Numbered from the stretch's first letter, positions 45,041 to 55,870 are shown. The stretch: DNA of 64,000 bases from Silene conica (GCA_029255685.2 CM055311.2:3148269-3212268), one strand, 5' to 3'. Program-made: numbers and translations. The notes: generated by a model not told the origin, from the sequence alone.

Positions 45041-45521
45041 GAATACTAGCAATAAGGGTTTGTTTGTATAGAGAGAATTGGAGAAAAAGGGAGGTGGGAG
45101 ATTTTTTTTTTTTGTTTGGATACAATTTATCGAGCGGAGGAACCGAGGAAATGAGGGAGGAAGAAAACGAGGGATTTAATTTTTCACCTTTAGCGCAAAC
45201 AAAAATATTTCCATGGGAGGCAATATTTGGAAGGAAAACTCCAATTGACCATTATTTAATTATCAAAGACATATTTTTTGGATATTCTCGATCCATTAGT
45301 CCATCTCCCTCTTTCGTCCTCTTCCATTTTCATCTGATCAATTTTGTTATTCAAACAACCCCGATTCATTTTCCCTCCCCTCACTCCCCTTCCCCTTCTA
45401 AAATTGTATCCAAACACACCCTAAAGGTAAGTAAGAGCAAATAAAAATGACACTACAATTTCTCATATGGAAATATGGAATAGACATTTCATCTTAAACT
45501 AGTTTTACGCCCGTGCAAAAA
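45041..45521. repeat. Segment duplicated at 55388-55868
   Basis: It runs from ATACTAGCAATAAGGGTTTG through a Tourist-like MITE and its 3' flank to the first part of a Helitron 3' end. The partner about 10.3 kb away has the same MITE in the same site and the same Helitron insertion point, with a few per cent difference. Confidence 0.75.
45056..45421. repeat. Tourist-like MITE (TSD TAA), copy 1
   Basis: Starts GGGTTTGTTTG and ends ATCCAAACACACCC, with TAA on both sides. It contains a 126-codon open frame, but this is low-complexity MITE sequence that is also open in copy 2. I do not call it a gene. Confidence 0.7.
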
Positions 45522-46155
45522 ATGCACGAGTTTAATTTTATTAAATAGAAATAATCAATAAGAAGGTGCATATATTTTATAAAAATATGATTTTAGTATC
45601 GCAGTTATTATATCGACTTAAAAAGTAAGAAAAATTTATACACTTAACTTAGACGTAAGTAAAAACTACGCATCTGTTTGACATTATAAAAGTACACAAA
45701 TTCTTATTTAGAACAACAATATCGGTTTAAGTTTACAACGGATCAAATATACATATGTAGGATGAATAAGACAACACAAAAACATTGGAACGTGTTTTTT
45801 CACATACAAATTTTTCTCTTTCACATACGACTTTTACCACACTGTCCTTGTCATTTCTTTTATCTTTCATTCAATTAATTTTGTCTCTATTCCTCCATCC
45901 TCTTAAACCAACTACGTTGTTCACCGCCTTTCCGTCACCAACTCCGTTCACCGCCCCTCTTTACCAACTAAAACTAAAACAAAAAGAAAAAAATTAAAAA
46001 AGTGACAAAAATTTTAAAACAAAAATAAAAATTAAACAACTTTAACGTCATATTTTAAAAATAAAATTTTTAAAAAAACTATTTTTTGTGCTGATATACA
46101 GGTTTTTTGTTTTATTTTTATGATTATATTGGCGAAATATGATCATTTTGATATA
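45499..46155 (-). mobile_element. Helitron fragment, 3' part (minus strand)
   Basis: CTAG at 45499-45502, then the hairpin GCCCGTGCAAAAAATGCACG. The following 600 bp are a diverged inverted copy of the Helitron at 26180-27387. Similarity stops at 46155 where another Helitron end begins, so the 5' part is displaced or lost. Confidence 0.65.
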
Positions 46156-46185
46156 CTAGTTGTTACTCCGCGCGCGATGCGCGCG
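46156..46185 (-). mobile_element. Helitron 3' terminus (CGCGCG hairpin type)
   Basis: In complement the hairpin is CCGCGCGCATCGCGCGCGG, then AGTAACAA and CTAG, with host T. It is inserted in the Helitron that ends at 45499. The body runs right; the 5' end is not identified. Confidence 0.6.
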
Positions 46186-46670
46186 GACTTCCAATGAACG
46201 TAATCCATAATTAATTTGTCTTCGTAATTTTAACATATTTCAATTATTTGTTCGTATCGTATCCATCTGCGGTGATCATCTATTGTTGTTTTTTTTTTTA
46301 AAAAAAGTAATTATGCATATTTGATTATAATGATATAGTACATCTATCAGGTACTTCGTATAAATTATGTGAACATAACTAAGATATATATGTAATCTAG
46401 AAATAGTCTAGATAAAATTATATTTATAACAAATGTAGGCTTACAATCTTAAAATGTCTTCCTCCTTAATTATTGAACTATGATTTATTCAAATTAATCG
46501 ATTACTTCGAACGTATCAATTTAAAGAATTCCTATAGATAATAATCTAGCCTTACACATATCGTATACGGAAGGAGTTCAGAATTTAAGAACAAATGCAT
46601 AGTATAAATTTAACACGAGTATAGCATATTTGAATGTACTAAATCGCGACACGATTTAATATACGATTTG

Positions 46671-46700
46671 CTAGTGTAACACCCGTGAAAAATCACGGGG
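46671..46700 (-). mobile_element. Helitron 3' terminus
   Basis: In complement the hairpin is CCCCGTGATTTTTCACGGG, then TGTTACA and CTAG. It probably lies inside the element that ends at 46156. The 5' end is not identified. Confidence 0.5.
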
Positions 46701-47640
46701 TTGTGTACACTTATTTCTAAAGACGACATAGGTAAATTCATTTCAATATATAGCAATTCTATTTATTCAAACAAATTGATTTTTAACGGGGATGTTTGCA
46801 TATAAGATATGTTCAATCAAAAGGTGAATTTCCTGGTGCACTAATTTTCAAATAGTTGTTAGTAATGATGATAATATTTGGATTACTTATGATAACATTA
46901 ATGAATAAGGTATATAAGAAAAAACAATAGATTATAAGAAATGTAAATAATATAACAATCGATTTTAATAAATATTTTAATAATGAAATTATAAATAAAA
47001 CAATAAAACAAAATAATAGGTTCTTAATCGTCCTTAGATGTCCGAGAAACTGATAACGTCCTAAAAAATTATTATTATTATTTAAAAAAAATAGGCTGCC
47101 GAACCCATCATTAAACAATTATCATAAATTATTTATGGATCATGAACCAATTTAAAGAATTGATTTGTTTTAAAAAAAATTCATCCCGAAAGCCCAAATA
47201 GATGGAATAGAATTACCATGACTTCTTTATAAATCATCAACCCATTTGTACAAATTACAGTATTTATTTTATAAGATATGCAGCCCAATGGCCCAATATA
47301 ATCCCATAACCCAATTTGTTGATCAGAAAACATGAATATTGAAATGCCAAACATTTATTCGTGCTCCTAACCCTCCTAAGTCCTACCCAATCCATTAATT
47401 TGCTCACATTTTATCGAAATGAATTGCAAACCTCATGATTCTTCCTACACATATACTCTTCTGAAATTAATCCACACATCTGAAACTCCATCCAAAACTA
47501 TGGATGAATAGCGGAATGAAGTTAACTAAAAGTGTTCACAATCCAAATCAAAATCCCCCTAATTGATTCATTTACGGTATATCCATGCTCAACATCCAAA
47601 TCAAATTGAGGTAATTATTGTTGATTCATTTACGGTATAT
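46701..47640. other. Helitron body or promoter flank, no gene
   Basis: AT-rich. From about 47270 the composition becomes more genic (CCCAATATAATCCC-type words), consistent with upstream DNA of the gene at 48180. Confidence 0.35.
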
Positions 47641-47650
47641 GAGGAAATAT

Positions 47651-47925
47651 TAATTATTGTTGATTGATTTGGTTGAATGTTTGTTTGTGCTTATTTTTGG
47701 GGCCGTGATTTTATGAGTTGTTGATTTTGTTAATGTAAACCCTAATTTGCTATTGTTTACTACAAATGTGCGAATCCGTCTAACCCTAATTATTATTGTT
47801 GATTGATTTGGTCGAATGTTTGTTTGTGCTTAATTTTGGGGACGTGATTTTGTGAATTGTTGATTTTGTTAATGTAAACCCTAACCTGATGTTGTTTACA
47901 GGTTGCTGATTGAAATGGGTATGAA
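47651..47925. repeat. Tandem duplication upstream of the 87-residue gene
   Basis: Two copies about 135 bp apart share TATTGTTGATTGATTTGG, GAATGTTTGTTTGTGCTTA and TTGTTAATGTAAACCCTAA. The second ends TTGTTTACAG/GTTGCTGATTGAAATGG, a near copy of the intron end and exon 2 start of the gene. Part of the unit (ACTACAAATGTGCGAATCCG) occurs again in intron 1 at about 48495-48515. Confidence 0.65.
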
Positions 47926-48179
47926 TTATTAGCCATTATATGATCTGGGTTGTTCTTATTTTGCTCTTTACTCGTTGAATTAAATATTGGGTCTGAAAAT
48001 TCACAAACTTTTACCATAAAGTTGGTTCATTTAGCTTTATACTCCGTACTTGGTAACGTAATTATTGCGTGAGACGGTCTTTAATTTATGATTTATTACT
48101 CTGTAAAAGTCGAGATCTTTTGCTTTCTGACATTGTTTATTGATTTCTTTTAGGAAGTAGTATTGTAAAAGATTAAACA

Positions 48180-48860
48180 ATGGAATCAAGTGCTGCAGCT
48201 TTAAACCCTAATGCTGGTATAAGAGAATCAGAAAAGAAGAGTTTTTTAGGGGAGAAAATTAGGCAAAGTTTGAAAAGCAAAGATCTAAAAGCTTTATTTC
48301 CCAAGAATTTGAGGTTTTTTGAGAATAATGGAAGAAAGATCAACAAACCTGGGGTTGCTTCCGTTCTTACCTCAGATTTTAAACAAAATGTTAAAGAGTC
48401 TATGGTAAGTTTTAATGCATGTGTGAATAATATTAGAATCTCGGTTTTAATCAAAATGTTAAAGAGTCTATGGTAACCCTAATTTGATATTGTTTACTAC
48501 AAATGTGCGAATCCGTTTAACCCTAATTTTAAATTGTCGGATAGCTTCTGCTCCTATTGATTTATGTTGACTGGTTGTTTATATATCATTAAGTTAATGT
48601 TTGGGGTTAGTGTTAGGGTAAAAGAGGGGAATGAATAGGGGAGTGATATGTAAGGTGTGTTATTCATATTTTGTTTATGTTAGAATTGACCATGTAAAGC
48701 TTTAGAAACAAACTCCCTACAAAGAAGTTTTAGTTATCTTTTCTACAATTCCCTATTTTATTCCTATTGATTTACTGTCCATGTTATTTTCTCTTATGAG
48801 TCGATTTTTTTCCCATTATAGGTTGCTGATTGGAATGGAACTGTATATCCTGCAAACTAA
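48180..48860 (+). CDS. Two-exon gene for an 87-residue protein, function unknown
   Basis: Exon 1 is 48180-48404 (75 codons). Intron 48405-48821 starts GTAAGT and ends TTATAG. Exon 2 is 48822-48860 (12 codons plus TAA). The join is in phase 0 (..[16 protein letters not shown]). The start AACAATGG is a good plant context and the first ATG of the frame. The protein is basic and Lys-rich, with [20 protein letters not shown] probably helical, and no signal peptide, membrane segment or motif I recognise. The frame, splice sites and short Trp/Tyr-containing C-terminus look constrained rather than random. A 31-bp block spanning the donor (TTTAAACAAAATGTTAAAGA to GTAA) is repeated 66 bp downstream with GTAACC instead of GTAAGT. 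I cannot name a family. Confidence 0.55.
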
Positions 48861-51078
48861 AATTGTGGTCATGACATCGTCCCTGCTAAGTGCAGAGTTT
48901 CGCTACACATTACGCTGTCTGACTGTGCACCCTAGTGTTCAATGTTGCACATTTTTACTACTATTTCAGAGGTGAATTTCTTGTGCTTTTTAAGTTCATT
49001 TCTACTGCCCAACCATTTATGTGACCTCTTTATGCATTGCTGTTTCGGTATTAGATACTGTAGTAAAAGTTTCAATGCCAACTATGGTTAAAACATTTTG
49101 GGTGCTAATGCAGCTAGAAATACAAAATTGAACAATCAGATGTTGAATGTGTCTTTCATGTAAACGTTAAATAAATTTAATATTATGAACTCTTCCACAC
49201 CCCGTATTAGGAATTATGATTAGTATCAGTCTCAATGTCTCATGGATATTGCATGCATTTATGCTTTCTCATTAGACCGTATTTGGAATTAAAATTAAGT
49301 TACTCAGATATGGCTCATATATTAGCTGCTCAGAATGTATTATGTTTTAATTGTTTGAATAACATGGATGGTGACTTGTCAAGTATAAAGAGCATGGGTA
49401 TGTCTGTGTGGTGGGGGTATAAGAACATATAATTTACCTACATTTGCTTGATATGAAACACCTTGCTTGATATGAAACACCTTCGTAAATCCAACTATGT
49501 TTCAGTATATCTTGTGTTTTCTATGTTTGTGTTAGTCACTCTTGTATGCTCATGCTTTCATCTCTTTGTCTTTAAATTATGTATTTTATAATTATAAAAA
49601 TTTGTTTTGTTTTTTAAGAGTATTTGATATTAAATTTAAATAATGAAGGTAAAAGTATAATTTACTTTTTTATTTCTCAGTGGTTGATCCTAATTGTGGG
49701 GGGTATGTGTTCATATCTGTCACAATAGTTTTTGTGTGGTTCTCATATCATCATAGGCCGCTATAAAAATTCACGTGAAGTAACAAACTTTAGTATGTAG
49801 CAACGACATAGAAAATTCGTAAATGATATTAAAATGAAAACGCATTTAGTAAGTTAAATACTCAAAATCAATACCTGACGTAGGACGATAAAGTGTCGCT
49901 TTACTGTTTTGTGACTGTAAATGATCAGTTCTCTGCCGATGTGTGTTTGTTATTTCACGTAGGGCAGAAAATGTACTTTCTGAAATTCAAACACAATGGA
50001 ACTCAATTTCAGAAATAGATAACTATAAATGTGACAAATTCAAAAGACTTATTATTTCAGAAAATAGATCACAATGGAATAGACGTTGGTTGATGCGAAA
50101 GATGCTGTTTTTTAGTTGAAGTCAGAGTTGCAGTATTCAGATTAGGGTTTTAGTCATTAAATTTACTCATTATCTTTGATCTAATGTGGTCCGTCTGTTA
50201 TTGTTGCTGCATATTACTACTCTACTACCTTCACTACTGCCTGCTACTGTTTCTGCTGCAACTACTATACTACTGGTTGTCTACTTCTTGCTGCCATCAC
50301 AACTCTATTGCATTCGGTTTACCACTACTCTGCCCATTTCTCTGGTCTGTCCAGACCAGATTACCACTGCACTATCCATCTACTGCTGCTACATATCACG
50401 TGCACTACCACCTGCTACTGTCCTACACGGTCTATGTATACCCACTGCATAAGTATTACACTCGTGTTGCTCTCGTTATTTTGTGGATTCCATACATTGC
50501 CATCATTGGTCTATGCTGATTATGCCACACTCCTGCTCTATTACGTTGGTCACTGCACATAATACTTGCTGCCATCTCCTGCTCATAGCTGTTACTACTT
50601 CTATTTGAGTTAAAGACTATGCACTTGTAGATCCCTTTGAGGAGTTGGAAGCCCACATGTTGCAGGGGCAGAAATTACAGGTTCCCTCTAGATTCTTTTT
50701 ACCCTCTCAGGGATATGTTAAATGGAATGTTTGGTAATGTGATAAAAACTTGTTTAATGAAGTTTTTAGTGTTGAATGAATCTGATAACAGAATAGTGGA
50801 GTATAATAATGGGAGTAGGAGAAGTAAGCAGCCTACCGTGAGTCCCATGAATAAAGTTTATAAAGACTAAAGATGATTACTCCCCCGGTCCTCTACACAA
50901 TCTAATATTAATATAGTAGAGTAGTAGAATGGCAAAGAAAAAGCTTGCATATTAGGGTTTTAGTCATTAAATTTACTCATTATCTTTGATTTGAAATTGC
51001 ATTTAGTAATTTAAATACTTTAAATCAATACCTGATGTAGGACGATAATTTGGTGCTTTACTGTTTTGTGACTGTAAA
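48861..51078. other. 3' flank and repeat-like DNA, no supported gene
   Basis: AT-rich. A CTACT/CTGCT-rich cryptic microsatellite at 50190-50450 is open in several frames at once. Segments 49880-50000 and 50953-50990 recur at 51020-51083/53968-54030 and 50145-50182. This suggests a duplicated, undefined repeat in which the solo LTR landed. Confidence 0.4.
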
Positions 51079-51808
51079 TTATCTGTAAAACCCCTCGCGA
51101 AAGCGAAAATATAAACACATAAAAGTACCAAAAATGCAGCGGAAATTAAAACTTTTTAAAGCTAAAACTAAACAACATGCGAGAAGTCTTAAACTGAAAA
51201 CTGGAAACAAAACTGATATGAATAACAATAGATAAGTAGCAGTTCTAAGTTTCAAACTGAAAGATAAATACAAAGCATGGGATGGAACATCCCTACATGC
51301 ACCAAAACAGATGTATCAAACTACGAGTCCAGCTAAACGATATAAAGGTAAGTCATGATGAATGGATCATCGCTCGCTAGCTCTCGTGAACCCATCTCCA
51401 ACCAGCATGTACCTACATACATGAAAACATGTACGCCACAATCAGTGGGGAGTGACTAGAGTTCTCCTAGCCACCTTTTGTGACAACACGTAACACATAA
51501 AACAATACAGAATACTCCAACATATAACGACATGTGAAGCATAAACATCTCATCATCTGATCTCTTACTATCATGCGATTACAATGCACGGCTCTCAACC
51601 AACTTCATAAACAATTAGGAAGGAGAGCCGGTTTCCCTACTGGTTACCCAGTCGGGGAGTCTTTCAATCCAACTATTTATGAAACCGAACTAAGAGTCAT
51701 CCAATGCCTTGGATGCTTTAACCACAAATCAAATAAACATCAATAACTCAACATGCATATCTGACACTGTACCATCATCAAGGCAAGCAGATAAAACATC
51801 CATAAAAC

Positions 51809-52308
51809 TAGCAACGGGCCCAGAGGTGAACTTAACACATATCCCATTACTACACTATGTCGGGTCCAGAGGTGAACTTAACACATATCCCAACATACAA
51901 TTCAAGTAAAGGGTCCAGAGGTGAACTTAACACATATCCCTAAACTTACAATCATGAAAAGGGTCCTGAGGTGAACTCAACACATATCCCTAATCATCCA
52001 AAAGCAAAGGGTCCAGAGGTGAGCTTAACACATATCCCAATGCTACAAACATGTATTGGGTCCAGAGGTGAACTTAACACATATCCCAATACGCAGTCAC
52101 CGCACAACGGGTCCAGAGGTGAGCTTAACACATATCCCGTGTACGACAACCGATCACGTGTCAGGTCCAGAGGTGAGCTTAACACATATCCTGACACGCC
52201 CAAGCAAAACACGTAACGGGTCCAGAGGTGAGCTTAACACATATCCCGTCACGCGGCATATAAACACGTAGTGGGTCCAGAGGTGAGCTTAACACAGATC
52301 CCACCACG
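51809..52308 (-). repeat. Array of ten hairpin units with covarying arms
   Basis: Ten units start near 51809, 51856, 51904, 51954, 52003, 52052, 52102, 52157, 52212 and 52267. Each has a core TCCAGAGGTG(A/G)(A/G)CTTAAC and ACACATAT, flanked by arms that differ between units but are inverted complements within a unit. Arm pairs include CGTGTCAGG/CCTGACACG (unit 8), CGTAGTGGG/CCCACCACG (unit 10), CGTAACGGG/CCCGTCACG (unit 9), TGTATTGGG/CCCAATACG (unit 6) and TATGTCGGG/CCCAACATA (unit 2). In unit 8 even the GGG/CCC next to the core has changed to AGG/CCT on both sides. Confidence 0.85.
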
Positions 52309-52607
52309 CGACAACCATTGTAACCACTAACATCCAAAGGTAGAAACTAACCTATAGTTCTAACTTCTTAAACCTTTAATCAACACTTAATTGATCCCGG
52401 GAACTAAGACGAGGGAGAGCCGGTTTCCCTTTCGGTTACCCGACCGGGGGGTCTCTATCCTCACTCCATTCCCGAACCCAATATAATGTTGCCCGTACAC
52501 CGGGGACCTCAAATATATATCACGGGTATACAAAACGAGTTTCAATTAAAACTGATTAACCGTTTGAAAGTTACACGCGAAAACAACCCAAAACAGCCTT
52601 CAGGGAT

Positions 52608-53014
52608 CCCCAGCCGATCGGCAGGCAGCCGGTCGGCAGGCAGCCGGTCGGCCGGCTGGCAATCCCCACAGCCTACGCTCCTTTTCAAACAAGGAAAACA
52701 ACACAAGGACTCCCAGCCGGTCGGCAGGCAGCCGGTCGGCCGGCTGGGAACCCAATTCCCCTAGCCTACATCAATTTCGTAAACCATCCCCATGCACTCC
52801 CAGCCGGCTGGCAGGCGGCCGGTCTGCCGGCTGGGCTCCCTTTCTTTCCTAGGTTTTCGCAAAACAAACACAACACGAATTGACCACCAGCCGGTCGGCA
52901 GGCAGCCGGTCGGCCGGCTGGCAGTCCAAGGCCAATATCTCAAAATTACGAAAAACACACAATACGCACTCCCAGCCGGTCGACCGGCGGTCGGTCGGTC
53001 GACCGGCTCAGAGA
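52608..53014. repeat. Array of five CG-rich palindromic units
   Basis: Units at about 52608, 52707, 52797, 52885 and 52970 (period about 90 bp). Each is built from CAGCCGGTCGGCAGG repeats closed by GGTCGGCCGGCTGG, so CCAGCCGG at the start pairs with CCGGCTGG at the end. The spacers between units are unrelated. The fifth unit has changed to GGTCGACCGG words. Confidence 0.8.
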
Positions 53015-53972
53015 GCTTGTTCGCAAAATCGGGATTTTCAGACCATAAGAAATCATCACAATTCGACCTACAAACTTCAAAATCGCTACATATGATGTTT
53101 ACTCAACATTACTAATCATCAAATACAACTTATCTAACAGCAAACAAGTCCCATAACAATTCTCAAACGAATTTAACAAGTATCCGTCGCAAAATGTGAA
53201 AAACTGAAAATGAACTTAAGAACATATAACAACATCTTAGAGCATGAATTCTTCACATATTGAACATCCTAAACATGTTACTAAGTCCTTTGAACAATGA
53301 ACAATAACAAAAATCAGAAGCTAACACAAGAATCACAACAAGAGTGCTAATATACACATAAAGGCCGAGTTATCTCATTATCGTCACCTTTCAAGCTTTT
53401 CCGGCTAAAGATCCTCCTCAACCAAGTAGCTATCGACCTCCGGATCGTCTAAGCCCACTCCTACAAACAAAGAAACGGATTTTAGGACTCAAAAACGGAA
53501 TTAAGAGAAAACAGTCTCATTTTCGAGTTCAAGGATTTACAAAAAGAAAGTGATAGATGGCTTGGAAATCGAATGGGGATTCCGAAAATGATATTTTTAC
53601 CTTGATTTGATCGACGGATGATGAAGAATTTATCAAAAGAAGGAGGAATAAAATGGAGGTTTAGGAGGGTTTTGTGTTACTGTAAAATGAATTCTTGATG
53701 AATGAGTTATGTCGACATTTGATTTAAGTAGGGTACAAGTGGGTCGTCCTTTCTGTATTATGAAACGGGTTAGGAAATTAGAACGGATATTTAAGTCGGG
53801 AACTTAACCTTGCCAAGTTTGTATTCGTCTTGAGGACTTGAGGTTCTTAAGACGGATCTTACTTATTAAATTAAAATCTTTCGATATAAATTACTAAAAT
53901 ATTATTTTATTACATAAAATAATTTAAGACGCTTAAATTAGATTTTATGAAAATATGGGCTGTTACATTATC

Positions 53973-54565
53973 AGTTCTCTGCCGATGTGTGTTTGTTATT
54001 TCACGTAGGGCAGAAACTGTATTTTCTGAAAGATGTAAAAAGTAATTCAGAAAAGGATAAAAAGGAATAACAATTGAAAGTCAATCACAACTATAAAATA
54101 AATAAACTAACCTTTATCACGTTCATTTCTTTTTCTTTTACTGTTCTTTGATACTGGTTGAGAATGATTTCCTGCCATGGGGATTCTGGAGAGGTTTTTA
54201 ATAATATTTAGTTTTCAGAGAAGTGAATAAAACACATTATGCAGTGGTATTTATCATTCCGAGATAGTTCGGCAAACGTGAAACTCTGTATTTATTATCG
54301 ACCGAGAATATTGCCCCATATTTAGCATGATTCTTGGAAAATTCTTTTTATATGGGACATGATTCTTGGAAAATTCTTTTTATATGTTGCTAGAGTTAAC
54401 TCTATATTTAGCATGATTCTTGGAAAATTCTGAGATTACAATATTGACCGAGAATATTGCCTTACGTCAAAAGTAACCGTCTTCACAATATTACATTCAA
54501 AAATTTTCTTAATTTAGTTATAGAATAGAATATTTAGAATAGAATATTAGTTGATAAAGATAACA
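53973..54565. other. Intergenic, nothing recognised
   Basis: AT-rich. ATGATTCTTGGAAAATTCT occurs three times (54328-54432). No gene. Confidence 0.4.
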
Positions 54566-55250
54566 ATCAGACTCTTTATACGATATGCTTGATATTTTCT
54601 GATTTTTCTTAATTTAGTTACTATGCTTGATATTTTTTATTTTTATCTTCACACGTTTTTTATGGCATAGAATATAATATTTTGTATTTAATTATTAAAT
54701 TATTATCTTTGAAATAGCCTATCTTCACACGTTGCCCAATAATAGAATATAATATTTTGGATGTGATAATTAAGAAAAATTCCATAACTAAAATATTATC
54801 TTTGAAATAGCCTATCTTTTGGTTGCCCAATAACAATCAGAATCTTTATATGATATGCTTGATATTTTATGAGTTTTCTTAATTTAGTTAATATGCTTGA
54901 TATTTTCTGATTTTTATTTTCACACGTTTTTTTATGGCATAGAATATAATATTTTGTATTTAATTATTAAATTATTATCTTTGAAATAGCCTATCTTCAC
55001 ACGTTGCCCAATAATAGAATATAATATTTTGGATGTGATAATTAAGAAAAATTCCATAACTAAAATATTATCTTTGAAATAGCCTATCTTTTGGTTGCCC
55101 AATAACAATCAGAATCTTTATACGATATGCTTGATATTTTCTGAGTTTTCTTAATTTAGTTAATATGCTTGATATTTTCTGATTTTTATTTTCACACGTT
55201 TTTTATGGCATAGAATATAATATTTTGTATTTAATTATTAAATTATTATG
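54566..55250. repeat. AT-rich tandem repeat, about 270-bp unit, 2.5 copies
   Basis: Unit starts CAATCAGAATCTTTATAYGA at about 54566, 54834 and 55105. It contains TATGGCATAGAATATAATAT, TTATCTTTGAAATAGCCTAT and CACGTTGCCCAATAA. Copies 2 and 3 are nearly identical, so the amplification is recent. Non-coding. Confidence 0.8.
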
Positions 55251-55387
55251 ATGTGGCATAAATGGGAAATGTTGATTGGTCTACAAAACAGAAATTTCCG
55301 AGGGTGAATGTGAGAGCTCGAAACACTAAACGCTGAAACCTTACTGCGCCACGTCAGCTGAAAAACATTCTTCTTTTATAGTAATAA

Positions 55388-55868
55388 TGATACTAGCAAT
55401 AAGGGTTTGTTTGTATTGAGAGAATTGGAGAAAAAGGGAGGGGAGAGATTTATTTTCCTTTGTTTGGATACAATTTATAGAGAGGAGGAACCGAGGAAAT
55501 GAGGGAGGAAGAAAATGAGGGATTTAATTTTCCACCTTTAGCGCAAACAAAAATATTTCCATTGGAGGCAATATTTGGAAGGAAAACTCTAATTGACCAT
55601 TATTTAATTATCAAAGACATATTTTTTGGATATTCTCGATCCATTAGTCCATCTCCCTCTTTCGTCCTCTTCCATTTTCATCTGATCAATTTTGTTATTC
55701 AAACAACCCCGATTCATTTTCCCTCCCCTCACTCCCCTTCCCCTTCTAAAATTGTATCCAAACACACCCCAAAGGTAAGTAAGAGCAAATAAAAATGACA
55801 CTAAAATTTCTCATATGGAAATATGGAATAGACATTTCATCTTAAACTAGTTTTACGCCCGTGCAAAA
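55388..55868. repeat. Segment duplicated from (or to) 45041-45521
   Basis: Same order as the partner: TACTAGCAATAAGGG, the MITE, GTAAGTAAGAGCAAATAAAA, and the Helitron CTAG with the first half of its hairpin. The similarity stops inside the hairpin at about 55868. Confidence 0.75.
55403..55769. repeat. Tourist-like MITE, copy 2
   Basis: Same ends as the copy at 45056-45421. The left TSD is TAA and the right is mutated to CAA. About 367 bp. Confidence 0.7.
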
Positions 55869-55870
55869 AC
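55847..55870 (-). mobile_element. Helitron 3' end, truncated
   Basis: CTAG (55847-55850), then TTTTACGCCCGTGCAAAAA as at 45499, after which unrelated Athila-like sequence starts. The hairpin's second arm and the body are lost. Confidence 0.6.

Larger units (their letters stand above)
51084..53967 (-). mobile_element. Solo LTR, 2.9 kb, TSD TTATC, with two structured repeat arrays
   Basis: It begins TGTAAAACCCCTCGCG and ends ATGGGCTGTTACA. TTATC flanks both sides (51079-51083 and 53968-53972). Removing it joins two halves of a sequence that occurs uninterrupted at 49880-50000, which confirms both edges. The sense strand is probably minus: in complement, 53720-53570 looks like a leader with CCGTCGATCAAATCAAGGTA, matching the layout of the plus-strand LTR at 354-2980. 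No PBS or pol. Two blocks with GAGAGCCGGTTTCCC and GGTTACCC (about 51623 and 52414) bracket the first array. Confidence 0.8.

Noticed and set aside
45064..45444. 126-codon frame in the Tourist-like MITE (and its counterpart at 55499-55792)
   Set aside because: It is transposon sequence of low complexity. The frame is similar in both copies simply because the copies are recent duplicates.
50184..50562. Three overlapping plus-strand frames rich in Leu, Tyr and Cys
   Set aside because: A CTACT/CTGCT cryptic repeat keeps all frames open; no gene signals or homology.
51809..52308. CRISPR-like array (30-nt repeats with about 20-nt spacers)
   Set aside because: The host is a plant nuclear LTR, there are no cas genes, and the spacers are explained as complementary stem arms of neighbouring units.
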